From Henricia sp. BOLD:AAB3569 (taxonomy: Eukaryota; Echinodermata; Asteroidea; Spinulosida; Echinasteridae): a DNA stretch of 64,000 bases. The DNA lies in contig JBBELK010001097.1 in assembly GCA_037783545.1 (NCBI GenBank), positions 1 to 64,000 of the forward strand, written 5' to 3'. Every line of letters starts with the position of its first letter. The stretch's first letter is position 1. Positions 1-11,420 of the stretch are shown here, one piece after another. Both the position numbers and the translations under genes were made by a program. Below the pieces are notes generated by a model. The model worked only from the letters and a program-made list of their open reading frames with translations. It made no database searches and was not told where the DNA came from.

Positions 1-85
1 CCGTGTTCTGGGGACTCTAGTCGACTATAGTGAACTATAGTCGCTTGATCGAACTTGGCCATAGATGCCACTATAAGACTTCAGA

Positions 86-290
86 GAACCCTTTAAAAAA
101 TTCATTCATGATTTTTCTTTCTTTCTTTTAAAACAGCACTCCAGTTGGCAATTTCTCTCACAAAGGTACCATTTTACACGGGGAAAAATCATATGGTGTT
201 TCTTACCACTGCTATCAACACTTTTAGTATAAAAAACCTAGTACCTTTCCACCGATATTTTTCTTTTCCTGAAATATTCAGTAGTTTTGC
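86..290 (-). repeat. dispersed repeat R2 (minus copy)
   Basis: This shares the string of features TTGGCAATTTCTC, ACCATTTTACACGGG and TGCTATCAACACTTTTAGT with copies at 14500-14600, 24590-24860, 28240-28700, 35320-36080, 42280-42560, 56865-57025 and 59600-59810. It is short, non-coding and of unknown class. The short open frame at 145-327 lies inside it and is not a gene. Confidence 0.7.
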
Positions 291-463
291 CATAATATGG
301 AATTTAAAAGTAGGCATACATTTTTAAGGACACGTTGTATATCATCCGCGTGCACAAAAATTTCGTTAAAAAGTTTTATTGCAAAAAGGCGCGATACGTG
401 CGTATCGAAAACAGCAAAAATTGGAGGAAAGGTGTGGAAGACGCGATAAGGGCGTCTAAAAAA

Positions 464-668
464 AAAATCCGCGCGCGTATAACGTATCCGTTTGGGAACT
501 AATTTGGTGTAAACAAGTCAAGATTAATTGTATACGTACCGCTCCCGTGTCAAACGGCTTCCATACGTTGTCGCACGTGTGGCTGATCCGCATCACTTAC
601 GAGGAGACCGCATAAAGTGATGACGTCAACGCTGAAAATGATACGTTAGGTATACGCGCGCGGATTTT
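464..668. mobile_element. CG-rich foldback/MITE
   Basis: The arms AAAATCCGCGCGCGTATA (from 464) and its inverted form ending at 668 flank a 205-bp element. The arms extend to ACGTATC. The terminal CGCGCGCGTATA is an alternating purine-pyrimidine run. The wider flanks (345-410 and 690-770) also share ATCATCCGCGT and GCGATACG motifs, so a larger unit is possible. Confidence 0.6.
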
Positions 669-1600
669 GAGCTTGCCGAAGTACGTGTGCATCATCCGCG
701 TACATACAAACGCGTAAAACATTTTCCCCTTATACAATCAGGCGCGGAAATTGCGTATACGTATCGCTTTCAGGTTATCAAAACAGCCCGGACGTAATTA
801 TAGACAAATACTGCTTTCCGGAGAGCGAATGAAGCGAGTGAGGGCGCTCGACCACTCTAGCGTTGCAGTCTAGCGCTGTTTTCGAAACGATTGGCTTTGT
901 CTTCGTTCAGGCATGGTGCTCCATTAAAATGCTGTATTTAACATTTGACACCAACACCAACTTGGCTGTCTGCTTGCTGTTGGTCATATTCACCAAAACG
1001 AACTCAAGCAAAGTAAACTACACACATGGGAAGACAGAAAATCGACGAAAAACAGACCGTGAGTCTGAGCCGAATTTAGAGTTTTCGAAAACAGCCTGAG
1101 CCTAATCACCAAAAACATCACCTTACGCCATCTTCTAAATTATTAGGACTACTTATAATATTTTGATATACCTGATTCTAGTTTCTTGTCTTTTTTTCTT
1201 AATTAAAGGGGATTGCAAACTGAACCAAGCCTTCTACTGTGAGATTTTACATGTACCACGAATTTCCCACGATTAGGTAAGATTTGTTGGGATTACCCAT
1301 TACTGTCTATAGATCCCATGGTACGCCTATAGACTGCACGTCAAACACCATCAGACACTGTCAGACATGATTAAACTTGTTTGCCAAAAGACTGAACATG
1401 CAACTAATTCAGAGTCTGAAATCTGGACAGAACAACAGCCAATCGGTGGACAGTTTGATAACTTGTGACCTTTGAGTAGCCACATGATTGAACAAACTCA
1501 ATGAAACATCATCAGAATTGTCTGATAGTGTGGACAAAGTCCTTCAGGACAAGTCAAACAACACCACAAAACATTTGATAGTGTAGACAGGCCTTTGGCT
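669..1600. other. intergenic, no gene seen
   Basis: No coding exon, RNA gene or strong repeat is seen. A stretch near 1240-1330 (CACGAATTTCCCACGATTA) distantly resembles the arms of the TTAA-ended element at 1746-1902. Confidence 0.5.
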
Positions 1601-1745
1601 GATCGTAAGAAATTCGTAGCAAAATCGCGCAGTGGGAGGCTATATAGCTTTACGAATTGTGCAGTGGGCGACTGCGATAACCTACGACATCCTATTTGTC
1701 ATAGGTATCGCAATCGCAAACACAAGATCGTACCTGTGTCGGATC

Positions 1746-1902
1746 TTAAGCGGGCCTCCCACTGTGCGATTCTGGCCACGAATTTCCTACGAATTGGTAC
1801 GATTATCGGAGACTGCATATAGACTCTACACACAATCGTACCCAATCGTAACCAATCGTAGCTAATTCGTGGCAAAAATCGCACAGTGGGAGGCCCGCTT
1901 AA
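1746..1902. mobile_element. MITE with TTAA-flanked 39-bp inverted ends
   Basis: The left end TTAAGCGGGCCTCCCACTGT and the right end, its inverse, match at 37 of 39 positions through TGCCACGAATT. The element is bounded by TTAA on both sides, the target typical of piggyBac-like elements. A further partial arm (ATTCGTAGCAAAATCGCGCA) lies at 1611-1650. It has no coding capacity. Confidence 0.75.
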
Positions 1903-3640
1903 ATGAATCATAATAAATCGTTATAATCGCAGGCAAAGGTCGGTTTCAAACTCGCTGGAAAGTTTTAATACCATATCGTAAGCTCGTCAAATCAGTCCTG
2001 TTTATGTGGACGCTGGCCACAATTTATCACTACTCCGCAAATTAGGTTAACGATTCCAAACAATCTCGGCACCTCCAGTAAGAGGTTGTGTCGCGCTTGT
2101 GCATTCCTGTATCACCCCATTTGGCATCACCCTGGGTCCTGTCAAATGAAAATGAATCGTCAACGCAGGCGCTGGGGGCGCTCTTCATTAGAACCACGAA
2201 CACGCTCTCGCACGTTGTGTACGGTCCGTACCAGAGTAGTAAGTTGAAAATGTTGTCTTTGTGTGTTACAAAGGTTACTGGGTTTACACTAAAACCAGCG
2301 AATGTTAAGATTCAATTACCCTGGCAACTGACGTCACACTGTATAACAACGGCACAAAGTCAGTGCAAAAAGGACCGAGGGTTAAATTTGACCCGTTTAA
2401 CATTGTATTTCTGAGTACAAAGTCGTGGATTTAGTCATTTCAGTAGAGTGTTCATGGAGGAACGTAAAACATCCTGTATCCTCGTGCACACAGCTGATGA
2501 TTACTTTTGCAGGGAATTTGCATTAACATAGATCATGTTCCCTGATAGTAAATACCTTTGTGCATAGTCTTTGAAGAGATGGTTCGTTTTGGAAGACATT
2601 GCTGTTTTTATGTAAAATCAATAAGAGATATGCCTATCGTTTTTCAACTTTGGAAATTTCCTTGCAGAAACCCACATATAAAGAGGGCGCTGTTTTGGGA
2701 ATGTCGCGTCGGGAACACGCAAGAGAAAAGTAAAACAAAACAACAATGGACCTGAAACGTAATGACGTCACAGTTTGTTTACACACACACGTGCTTTCTA
2801 CTCTCTACATCGTCAAAACAACTTCAAAATATGCATATTTATGGCGGTAACTGAATGTTATAGTTGCAGAGCGTATATTTAATTTATAAAAATACCATTT
2901 CATAAGCACTTTAAGAAGAGAGTTCGCATGAAGCCGCGAATTGAAGTAGGCCTATATATGTCATCGAACAGCCGGAAAATGAGATTTTTTTCCCGGGCTT
3001 TACAAATTGACGAGCCCTGTTCGCTGATCACTTCAGCCCCTCGACAGCTGATAAGTTGACTTCACAAATCACGCTATGGGAGCATACGGGAGATGTGCAT
3101 ATCACGGTTGCTAGACTAGCGTGGATGTTCTACCAAAGAGTGGTGTGCGGTCTCGGGTAAAAGCTGGCAGCTAGATGAGCAGAAAAGGTACACTTCAACC
3201 CAGCTACAACCGGTTGGCTGTTGCTCTGTGATGACGTTATTTGACTCATTCACGGCTTTTGGGGATTTGATAGCAATTATCTTTCAGGTTTTTCTGTGTA
3301 AAATATCCTGTTACTATGTACCTCATAAATATTCATCAAGCAGCCGCGGTATTTCATTGGTCTATTCCAGCAACTCGGCCGTGTGATAGATTTTACTAAT
3401 TGCTCGGTACTCACTTATCATTTTGAAAAACAGCAACTATCGATGGCTCAAAGCGACCGTGTCAGAAATAGCTAGCACCAGATTGAAAGCAAAGGGGCAT
3501 GATCCAGTGCGAGCAATGAGAACCAGCTTGGAGATCTGTGTTGCAATGGGGGCATATGGAAGGACATTATAGTAGATTACTTGGAGACATGAAATTTTAT
3601 GATTCAACAAAGGATTTTTACAGTAATTATTGGTCTTTAA
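1903..3640. other. intergenic, no gene seen
   Basis: This is 1.7 kb of apparently unique DNA. Open frames at 2088-2414 and 2558-2755 have no recognisable domain and are compatible with chance. Confidence 0.5.
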
Positions 3641-3777
3641 CTTTGCGGTTAAGAAGAAAATATATTAGGGAGGCCAGAGGGCGCGCTGTACGCTGCACAT
3701 TACAGACCAAACACGGGAAGTCAGACTTGGGCAAGTCTACGCCTTACCGTGAGTTGAATTATTGGCGACCGCCAATA

Positions 3778-3922
3778 GACCGTATAGAATAGCCGCCATT
3801 TCGTGGGGCACCTTTTGTTACTTAAACCGTTCAACAATGGAAGCACAATATGTGCAACCATGCATGTCTTCAAGGAACAAAGAAATTGCCCCACGAAATG
3901 GCGGCTATTCGATACGGTCTAT
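3778..3922. mobile_element. MITE 1 of a twin insertion (TA target)
   Basis: The inverted ends are GACCGTATAGAATAGCCGCC and its complement ...GGCGGCTATTCGATACGGTC. Homology extends to CATTTCGTGGGGCA on each side. It is flanked by TA dinucleotides, consistent with Tc1/mariner-type insertion. Non-coding. Confidence 0.75.
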
Positions 3923-3924
3923 AG

Positions 3925-4054
3925 ACAGCCGAAGTGTGACGTGGGTTACCATGGCAATTGGTAAAAAATTAAACTGCAAAGCACAGGGATTTTTAGTTTA
4001 GAGCCAATTGCCTAGGCAACCAACAAAAGATGACGTATTCACTTCGGCAGTCTA
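3925..4054. mobile_element. MITE 2 of a twin insertion (GCCGAAGTG family)
   Basis: The ends TAGACAGCCGAAGTG and CACTTCGGCAGTCTA are inverted. The internal ...TTGCCATGG...GATGACGTATT motifs match the copy at 28770-28945. It abuts MITE 1 at a TA. Confidence 0.75.
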
Positions 4055-4245
4055 TAATTCGAAATATTAACAGTATTTGTTCGATAACTAAACGTTGGTC
4101 GATTTTGTTTTCATTGATGATGTCTCATTTGAAAGCGAATAACTTATATGTTTCCAGAAAAATATAAATTTAAGAAGAAACAAAAAGTTTTCGAGGTGCC
4201 ACACCAAAAACGCACGGACAATACATCTTTACGTTTTTATGGCAT

Positions 4246-5095
4246 TAATTTTATAGATCGGGGAAACCTTTTGGAAAGCGAGAGAGACGTTTATTTCTGG
4301 TTTGTATACACGTTGTAATGAAGCGGCAGAACCGGCTGTAACAACGTGACCGTACGGGGATGTTTTGACCCGTCATGGCTACCCTTGACTGATCCTCGTG
4401 ATGTGATGCGGGAAACCAATCTATCCACCTTTGAAATAAATACCTGGTAGTTCTATGCACAACGACATAATCTAGTGTGATACTAGTTTGGATGTGTAAT
4501 CAGACTTTTCATTTGCATACAAGAACCCCAGATCGTGCTGTTACCGCACAATGGGTGTAATTGAATAAAAACTTAGCATCTTGTCCCAGTTAGTGAGGAA
4601 CCTGTCGGCGTTTTTATGAAACATTATCCAAGAAGACAGGTCTCCGGGTCGGTTTACACAATGACCCGATTAATGCAGCCAAAAGACGAGGGGTGCGGTC
4701 CTCTATCCTCGTGCAATCTGCCCTGTTATTAGCAAGTCCTTGCGAAATCTGAATGACAACTGATGGTGCACGTACGTACGACACCCAGAGATGCCCCGAA
4801 TGCCCGGCAGCTATGTGTTGAGCGCCTTTTGCGGGCTGGACGCCCCCCGACTGCCGGCATATCGACGGGACTGTCATGGGATGCAACCTAACACGCCCAC
4901 CGTATGTTCCCCAACTTGAACCAGACCCCCATGAAGATAGTTTTACAATTCAGACCGATCCATGGAGCATTTTTATTGCTTGCTATTTTTGTTTGGGCTG
5001 TGTGGGAAGAGCATATATACTGAATGACTTAGACTAAAGTATAAATCGCAGGCCTTTGTCATGCAGTATAATACAGATCAGTGGCCTTTGTTTAT
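4246..5095. other. intergenic; unique CpG-rich stretch
   Basis: No gene is seen. About 4600-4900 is CpG-rich and non-repetitive (CGGGTCGGTTTACAC..., CGCCCCCCGACTGCC...). An open frame at 4614-4886 (minus) has no known domain. The CpG-rich part could be a control element, but nothing proves it. Confidence 0.4.
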
Positions 5096-5207
5096 ACATC
5101 TAAAGCGCCCTCTGTTGAAATATGACCGCCGTTGCGCACGCATCGTGTTTTGCATAAATTGGGAAGAGTGATGCCAAAAAGACTGAGTAAACTAATGACA
5201 TCATAAA

Positions 5208-5985
5208 GCCACTGAAAATGACACCAACTGTTGTACTACGTGTCAAAAAAGTCCTACTTGCAAGGGATTTAAACAAACATTTTAAACAAGACAGTGGCAA
5301 ATTTTATTGAGCGAGTTTTATCAGCTTTGTCAGAGAGGATGATATTTTGAAACCATACAAAAAGAAAACCTCAATTTCAGAATCTACCATTTTCGACTGG
5401 CGTCCTCGAATGTCGATACATCGCTTGAGACGGTAGAGGAAAGCGCATGCTGCACAGGGGCGGATTTGGCTTTTGGTTAAGGGTGGGGTTATGGCTCCTG
5501 CTAGGGAGGTCCGAAACATGTTGACGTTTAGCTGCTTTCTCCTGCAACCCAAGGCACTTTTTTTTAAAAAGTTTCAGGAGAGAAATTCTTAATGCAATAT
5601 TTTATTTATTTCTGCATTTAACATTAGTTCGCCACTCAAGGGTGGAGTTGCAACCCCCTCAAACCCTCCCCCAGATCCGCCACTGCTGCAACCGAAAGCT
5701 TCTGAAGGAGTGCAGGATCACCCCTAATGTCATTGCAAACCATCTCTATCGTTCATCAAGAGGTGCATAGACGACTTCCTTGGCATATATGCCAGTCGAA
5801 AGTGGTTGCATCTGAAATTTAGGTTTTTTTCGTATGGCTCTCAAATTTCATCCACCTGGACAAAAGTGATGGAAGTCGCTCAATAACATTTGTCATGCCT
5901 TGTTTACACATGATCTGAAATTTTTGTTTAAATCCGTTGGCAAATGAAAAGGTTATTCAAGATCAAAAGTAGTGCATATTTTTTT
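5208..5985 (+). repeat. dispersed repeat A, interrupted copy
   Basis: This matches 31880-32410 along its length (ACTACGTGTCA, AAATTTTATTGAGCGAGTTT, GCAGGATCACCCCTAATGT, GCAAACCATCT). The match is broken at 5455-5684 by an inserted element. Confidence 0.8.
5455..5684. mobile_element. TIR element inserted in repeat A
   Basis: The ends CAGGGGCGGAT and ATCCGCCACT are inverted. GCTGCA directly repeats at 5449-5454 and 5685-5690 as a target duplication. The ends look hAT-like, but a 6-bp duplication is shorter than the usual 8. The copy of repeat A at 31.9-32.4 kb is empty here. Confidence 0.7.
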
Positions 5986-6835
5986 TTGGCACGTACTTAT
6001 ATATGCCTACATAAGTCTATATGGAGAACTCTGATGCTGGTGAGATGACATCACAGCTTTGCTCATGAAAATATGTAAAACAAACCGTTAAATCCTCTGA
6101 AATTGCTTAGAAATGCGAAACGTATCATCTAGCATGCGTTCGTGAATACAAATCCTATTGTTGAAATCACTTCGTCTAACCAAGAAGAAAGTAAAATGTA
6201 ATTGTGTTACGCCAGCATTAAAGCTAGATTCATTTACCCTAATTCGCCAACTTTTATCAAACCAGACCACACACAGCCCTGTCCTCGTTCGATCCGTTAT
6301 AGCTGGTGACGAAAATTACTTCATTATCCCTTATTTTCTGAGACACCGTGGCACGAACCAACTCGCACTAGTTGGCAAACCCAAGACATTTGACGACTGC
6401 AACACACGAGCTCCGCGCGTGTGTTTAGCCTCGCACTATCGTAGCAACGCCGTCGTCTATATAAAATTCTTCCTGCCTCAGAGAACGGCCCTGCTCGCCT
6501 TTCCGGATTTGACAATTTATCTTAGAAATTATACCACCGGTCCATCCATCCGTGGTGAAAAATCGAAGTCCAAATTTCCCAACACGAGACCCAGTTATTT
6601 ACACGGAAATGATGATAGCCGTGAAATAATACGGGTACGGCCGCCACGCCGGGCCGTAATGAAATTTTGAGTTAATGTGTAACTTTTGGGCATCAAACGT
6701 CACGATACAAGAAAAGTCGCAAATATTAAAGATGGGGAATATCATTCGAAAGCGAGAAGTTTAGAAATGGGGTAGGGCCTAACCCTGCATGCATCGTCCA
6801 TGGAATTTCCCAAGTAACGCCTCAGATACGGCCCT
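5986..6835. other. intergenic, no gene seen
   Basis: This holds the longest non-homeobox open frame (6158-6670, 170 codons). No domain, signal peptide or compositional bias supports it. Confidence 0.45.
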
Positions 6836-6837
6836 CA

Positions 6838-7065
6838 TAAGACTTTTGGGAGTAGGCGAAACAAAGGTAGAGGGCACTTTGTTTAATGTATTTTTTTTCT
6901 AAAAATCTGATTTAGGGCCTACCTGTTGTAACTGTGTTACATAGAGAGAAATATAAATGAAATAAATTAGTGTAAAGAGAAATATGCGGTTATTTTGCAA
7001 AATACTTCGAAATCGTACCAAAATCGAAGGGCGCCCTCATACTGTATCCGCCATAGGGCCTACTT
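6838..7065 (+). repeat. short TIR-like repeat, copy 1
   Basis: This shares an ACAAA...AGAGGGC start, a TTACCTGTTGTAA-type middle and a CGCCCT...TCCGCC end with 29172-29375. In the second copy the ends GGCGGAAC...AGAGGGCGC and GCGCCCT...TGTCCGCC are inverted. Confidence 0.6.
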
Positions 7066-7556
7066 GAAAAGGTATGTTCGAACATTAATGTAGAGCTGGG
7101 AAATTGCCTTTATCGTGCCCCAAGCCTCCATCACTTGAGAGTAATTATGTCCCTAGTATGGAGCACCGACTGATAAAAATGAACAACCACTGAAATCGAA
7201 GCCGGAAAACAATGACCATTTTGATCGGCTGACGCCGTTCCGGCAGCACACATAATTATGAAAATTTGCATCAACGTAGGGTTTGGTCTTATTAATTGAA
7301 ATTGCATGTTTGACTTCCAAGCAATTTTCCAAACGCCCGATTCTAAGTTTCTGTTATGCGCGCATCGTGTTTGTACTCAAGGAAGCTAGATAGATACTTG
7401 ACTAACTTACATGTAAGTTGCTCCAAACCTGCAGCTTCTCACTGCAGTGCGATTTTTGCTACGAAATTGCCACGATTATAGGTAAGATTGGGTTAACCCC
7501 TGTTTTAAAGTATGACATAGCATTTTCCTAACCGTGGGGAATTCGAAGCACAAATC

Positions 7557-7836
7557 GTTGTTGTTGTTGTTGCTGTTGTTGTCGGCAGCAACTAAAACCC
7601 TTGATGCCATTGGCTTTAAACTTACTTTTTTTTATCAACTTAATGAGACGAATGACGAAGAAGGAGATGCAGTTTTAGAAGTGGGAGGAAAACCCCCAGA
7701 GAAATCTCCTGGGGGAAACCTACGCGGTCAAGTAGGGACTGCAAACCCAATCCACATACACGCCCCGGGATCGAACCCGGGACGCCAGAGGTGAAGGGGC
7801 GGGGAGGTGAACCACCACGCCAACTCGACCACCCCT
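7557..7836 (-). mobile_element. tRNA-derived SINE with (GTT)n-type tail, copy 1
   Basis: On the minus strand the element starts with a tRNA-like head (B box GGTTCGATCCC at 7768-7778 and an A-box-like GGCGTGGTGGTTCA) and ends in an AAC-repeat tail (seen as GTTGTTGTT on the plus strand). Copies are at 20745-21021 and 48779-49026. Similar flanks (ACAAATCGT and ACAAAAGTCGT) may be the target duplication. The short open frames over it are not genes. Confidence 0.88.
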
Positions 7837-7840
7837 ACAA

Positions 7841-8720
7841 AAGTCGTACAGTGATAAACCAGATATACATGCGGTATCTGGCTATCGTTTGGACGGTTTT
7901 CCGTTTGGACCATATACGTTTCATTCAGGAGCTATAAGTTTAGATCAAGCTGCATTTGAACAAATAACCCAGTCCAGTATCGCCATGATATTTTAAAACA
8001 AGGGCTAACCGTAAAGAAAACAAACCGCCAAGTGGCAAATATCGCAGGAGAGTCACCACGAACTGCCAACCTAATTTCCCGACTCATATCTGAGCGCGAA
8101 ACTCCGTATACGATCACCGCAGGAAGAGCCACAAAATTACCCCGTCAATTCGCGCCTCGGCTCCCGCCTGTCTGCGAAGCACGCCGTTGATGTTTCCCGG
8201 GATGTGCCTAATTCCAGAATCCCGTAATTGAAACCTGGTTCATTCCAATAACCGGGCAGCGAATTGATTGACAATATGATAGTTTTAAGTAGCGAGCTGT
8301 TTGGGGCCATTGACGGCCGTCCGAGGCGTAATGAAGGAACAATATTCTCCCAGCGGTTCACTGTCAAATTCATTACGACATTTAGTCTTGGATAAATTGC
8401 CACTAAACCGCGAAGAAGCGTTGATGTAATATATTGAGAGAGTTGAGTTAGAAGGCTGACTGCACCAGCATCTATAAGAGCCGCTGAGGTAGTGTGTGCC
8501 TCTTGAGTTAGTTTCATTATTTCGGTAATTGCGTCGTTAAAACAGAGGAAAAAACTGAAGCGAAAAAGTCTTTATAACGACTCCGAAGTGATTGGATGAC
8601 CAGTGGCTTGTTATCTTCAAGTTGACTGTAAACTTCTTTTCTGATGAAGACTTTAAATTTAAATTTGTTTAAGATTATACTGGAACGTCATTTCATCCCC
8701 TCCATCGGTTTCTCTTGCGC
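7841..8720. other. intergenic unique DNA
   Basis: No gene or repeat is recognised. A 126-codon open frame (8137-8517, minus) has no known domain. Confidence 0.4.
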
Positions 8721-8721
8721 A

Positions 8722-8875
8722 CTTAAAGGAGCGTTCTAGATCATATTTTTACACGCCCCCCCCCCCCCACCCCTCCCCCCATTTTGCCATGGTTATATAA
8801 TTTTTCATATTTTTCTTATTATCATGCTGAAATTTCGCGTTCTGAATCCGTATATTTTCAAGGACATCGTAAAAA
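8722..8875 (-). mobile_element. MITE family TTAAAGGA, degenerate copy
   Basis: TTAAAGGAGCG, TTTTTCTTATTATCATGCTGAAATTT-like text and TATATTTTCAAGGA match the 58438-58756 element in reverse. A C13 run (8756-8768) lies inside. Confidence 0.55.
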
Positions 8876-8914
8876 AACACAAATGTGTTTCCATAAAGCA
8901 GTGCAGTAATCAAT

Positions 8915-9175
8915 CTAATCTAATCATTTATTGTTTAAAGTGCACAACATAAATATCTCTGCACACTTTACAAAAAAGTCATTATAAATACAATAACACC
9001 ACGAAACTCACTAACAAAAAAAAAATACCTAAAAAGATAAGTTTTAAGCAAGGACTTAAATGACTCATAAGTGGAGGCATCTCGAATATTCACAGGAAGC
9101 CCATTCCATAATCTTGGAGCCACAACTGAAAATGCACGATTTGCATAATATTTTGTTCTAGTTGACTTAACTGAT
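8915..9175. repeat. SINE/LINE-tail-like repeat
   Basis: The stretch ATTCACAGGAAGCCCATTCC...TTGGAGCCACAACTGAAAATGC and the TTTAAAGTGCACAA tail resemble a widespread invertebrate SINE tail. A related tail is at 61381-61575. The class is uncertain. Confidence 0.45.
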
Positions 9176-9239
9176 GGAGGTTCAAGACAAATTACACCAA
9201 CTTTGGTGCCATGAAAAATGATGCTCTGATTCAGTTGTA

Positions 9240-9410
9240 TGCCAAATTGAAGGAAAACATCGGGGTGGTGTTGGGGAAGAGAGCATCAGCCCCAGCCCCA
9301 GCCAACCCTCCCCCACCCCCTCCGCCCCCGCACTGAGCGACATCAGCGCTGGCATGCATCCCCGCAACCCCCCCCCCCCCCACCACCACCTCCACCCCCG
9401 CGAAATGTCT
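9240..9410. repeat. C-rich low-complexity tract
   Basis: CCCCA/CCTCC repeats end in a 14-base C run (9368-9381). The poly-Gly open frame on the minus strand is an artefact of this tract. Confidence 0.8.
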
Positions 9411-10430
9411 CAGTACGCCACTGCATGCCCCTCCAAGCCTCGTCTTTGTAACGAGGGTTGCAGAGCATACTTAACCCGACATTTTTTAAAGCAGCTGCAG
9501 TACACTGATTAGGGGACACGTTTGAAATTTGCTTCTGCGTCAACGATTATAGTCTCTAACACGACGCTAAGAACTGAAGATCGCCTCGAGTTTAGCTAAA
9601 ATCACGGATCAGATTAGCCGAGTTTGCGATGTCGTACTCCCGCGGATGAGCAGCGTACGCGGTCGACCACATTATCATGAGCATTGTGGATCAATAGCTA
9701 ATGGGAGATAATGCTGGTAATTGCATGCATTTTTCATGACTTCATACAGTCAGCGCATTCCCGTTAACTTGATGTTATACTACAATAACATTGGAAACCC
9801 GGTCGGTCCGTTTCGATTTCACGCAAAATATTCATGCTAAGGACTGGGGGACGAGCCGGTGGTTATGCATGCACACAAAATGTCCGGCATATAGGACGGC
9901 ACACTTTCTTGAATGCACGGACGCGGACTTTGACTTTTTTTGGAACACGGATGAAGTGCTGAGCTACTGACTTATGCACCTTGTGCAATTGTTACTGGAG
10001 CACAAACAACGTGACTAAATCCCCACATATGGGGTGGGGGAGCGTTGGGGGTGGGGGGTGGGGGGGGGGGGGGGGGGGGTGTACAATTGATAGGTGCATT
10101 ATACACAGGTTGGTTTTTATCATACACATCCTCAAACATACAGTTGTAACAGTTTTTCAAAAGGTGCATTTGTGTGGTGTCAGAGCCAGCCAATTTGACG
10201 AAAAGGGTAAATAAAAGAACAGAAAAGTGCAAGTTTTAAAACTACCTGTACCTGACCACCTGTACCTACACCTTTCCGATTGTGATTTTGTTTTGTAAAT
10301 AATTCATCCATGGACATTCGTAGGCTGATAACCTTGGTAAGCCAAACTTAAGACCCTGAACAAATTATGCCTTTTATTTGAGAGACTCCTGAGCTATCAC
10401 TAGAGTGATGTAAGGACACGTAGAATCCAT
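9411..10430. other. intergenic; includes G-rich tract
   Basis: No gene is seen. 10031-10079 is almost pure G on the plus strand, including a run of about 20 G, and is a G-quadruplex candidate. Confidence 0.5.
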
Positions 10431-10433
10431 TCA

Positions 10434-10700
10434 TTATGAGGATGTGTGTACGTTCTCCCTGTCCGGATATCGACCGTGGGGGCGCCCTAGAGACCCGGGT
10501 TTCCTCGCCGCACGGGTCCGGATCAATCGTGTTGGATTATGAATAATTCCACTGGGATTTTCCCGCGATCGTTCGGTGTTTTTATTTGTTTCTTCCGAGA
10601 TCTGGCGATTGCAGTCACTCAGGGAGATCATTGGGGTATGTCTAGCCCGTTTTATCGTGCACTCGACAGGACTGGTGAATGAGATCAATAGTGTGAGTGA
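10434..10700. promoter_or_regulatory. candidate control region (unique, CpG-rich)
   Basis: This is non-repetitive CpG-rich DNA with clustered AT-core motifs (TTATGAATAATTCC) beside CCCGCGATCG. The regulatory role is inferred from composition only. Confidence 0.22.
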
Positions 10701-11034
10701 TTCGAAAGAGCTAGAGAATAGGACTACTACAATTTGACGAGTTACCCGTGTATCTGGGCGTTAGTATTCGCTGTAATCTGCAAAGGACCATTGTTAATTG
10801 CGCAGAGAAACAGTCACTGGTTTCAGTGTAGGACTCATGTAACAGTTGACAACACACATAAGGGTGTTACGATATTCTAGTCATCCTGATTAGCAAATCT
10901 AGTCCATAACTGACTGATTTTCAGTTGCACCCCAGCTGACCTTTATTGTCTAGTTAATTTGACTAAAGTGTTTTAAGCAGCGAAACATACACGGAAACAT
11001 CAGCTGTCAGTGGCGTCGGCCTAGAGTGCACATT

Positions 11035-11420
11035 AAAGGGAGAGAAAGCACTTGTTTCGATTATCGTCATATTTCAATGACAAATGCTACAGGTCTATGA
11101 TATTGCCCGATGAATAAACCCTCATAGGAAATATGGGGCACTTGTTTTCAGCGTCCGGCAACAAATTAATTTAATGATAACTTGAGCCGATGCGGCTATG
11201 CGTTGCGCCATATTTAACATTTTGAAAGAAAGAAAAAGACGTCAACCATACAACAGCATGAATGACGCAAGATTGTACATTTGTTTCCCCCACTCCAACA
11301 CGCTTGAAGTATGAAACTTTGCTGGTGACCTGACTCACGGCCATCTCGAGTCCGAGCGCCGAACTTGCAAAACTACGGCGACTTATATGAAGCGTACCTA
11401 GAAGCAAAATTAAAAGTGAT
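11035..11420 (+). repeat. dispersed repeat D, copy 1
   Basis: This aligns with 44615-45010: TTAAAG..AGAAAGCACTTGTTT, GATGAATAAACC, GCGTCCGGCAAC, GACGTCAACCAT, TGACTCACGGCC and GAGTCCGAGC recur in order. The ORF on its minus strand is not a gene. Confidence 0.75.

Larger units (their letters stand above)
3650..4245 (+). repeat. dispersed repeat C, split by two MITEs
   Basis: The outer parts (AGAGGGCGCGCTGTACGCTG..., TTGAATTATTGGCG... and, after the insertion, ATTCGAAATATT...GTGCCACACC) match 59760-60230 in opposite orientation. In that copy the sequence is uninterrupted at the point where this copy carries 3778-4054. Confidence 0.8.

Noticed and set aside
6158-6670. 170-codon plus-strand open frame
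   Set aside because: About one such frame is expected by chance in 64 kb. No domain, splice pattern or codon bias is seen.
7826-7836. Gli-like site GACCACCCC
   Set aside because: It is part of the SINE head, one base off consensus, and far from the gene.
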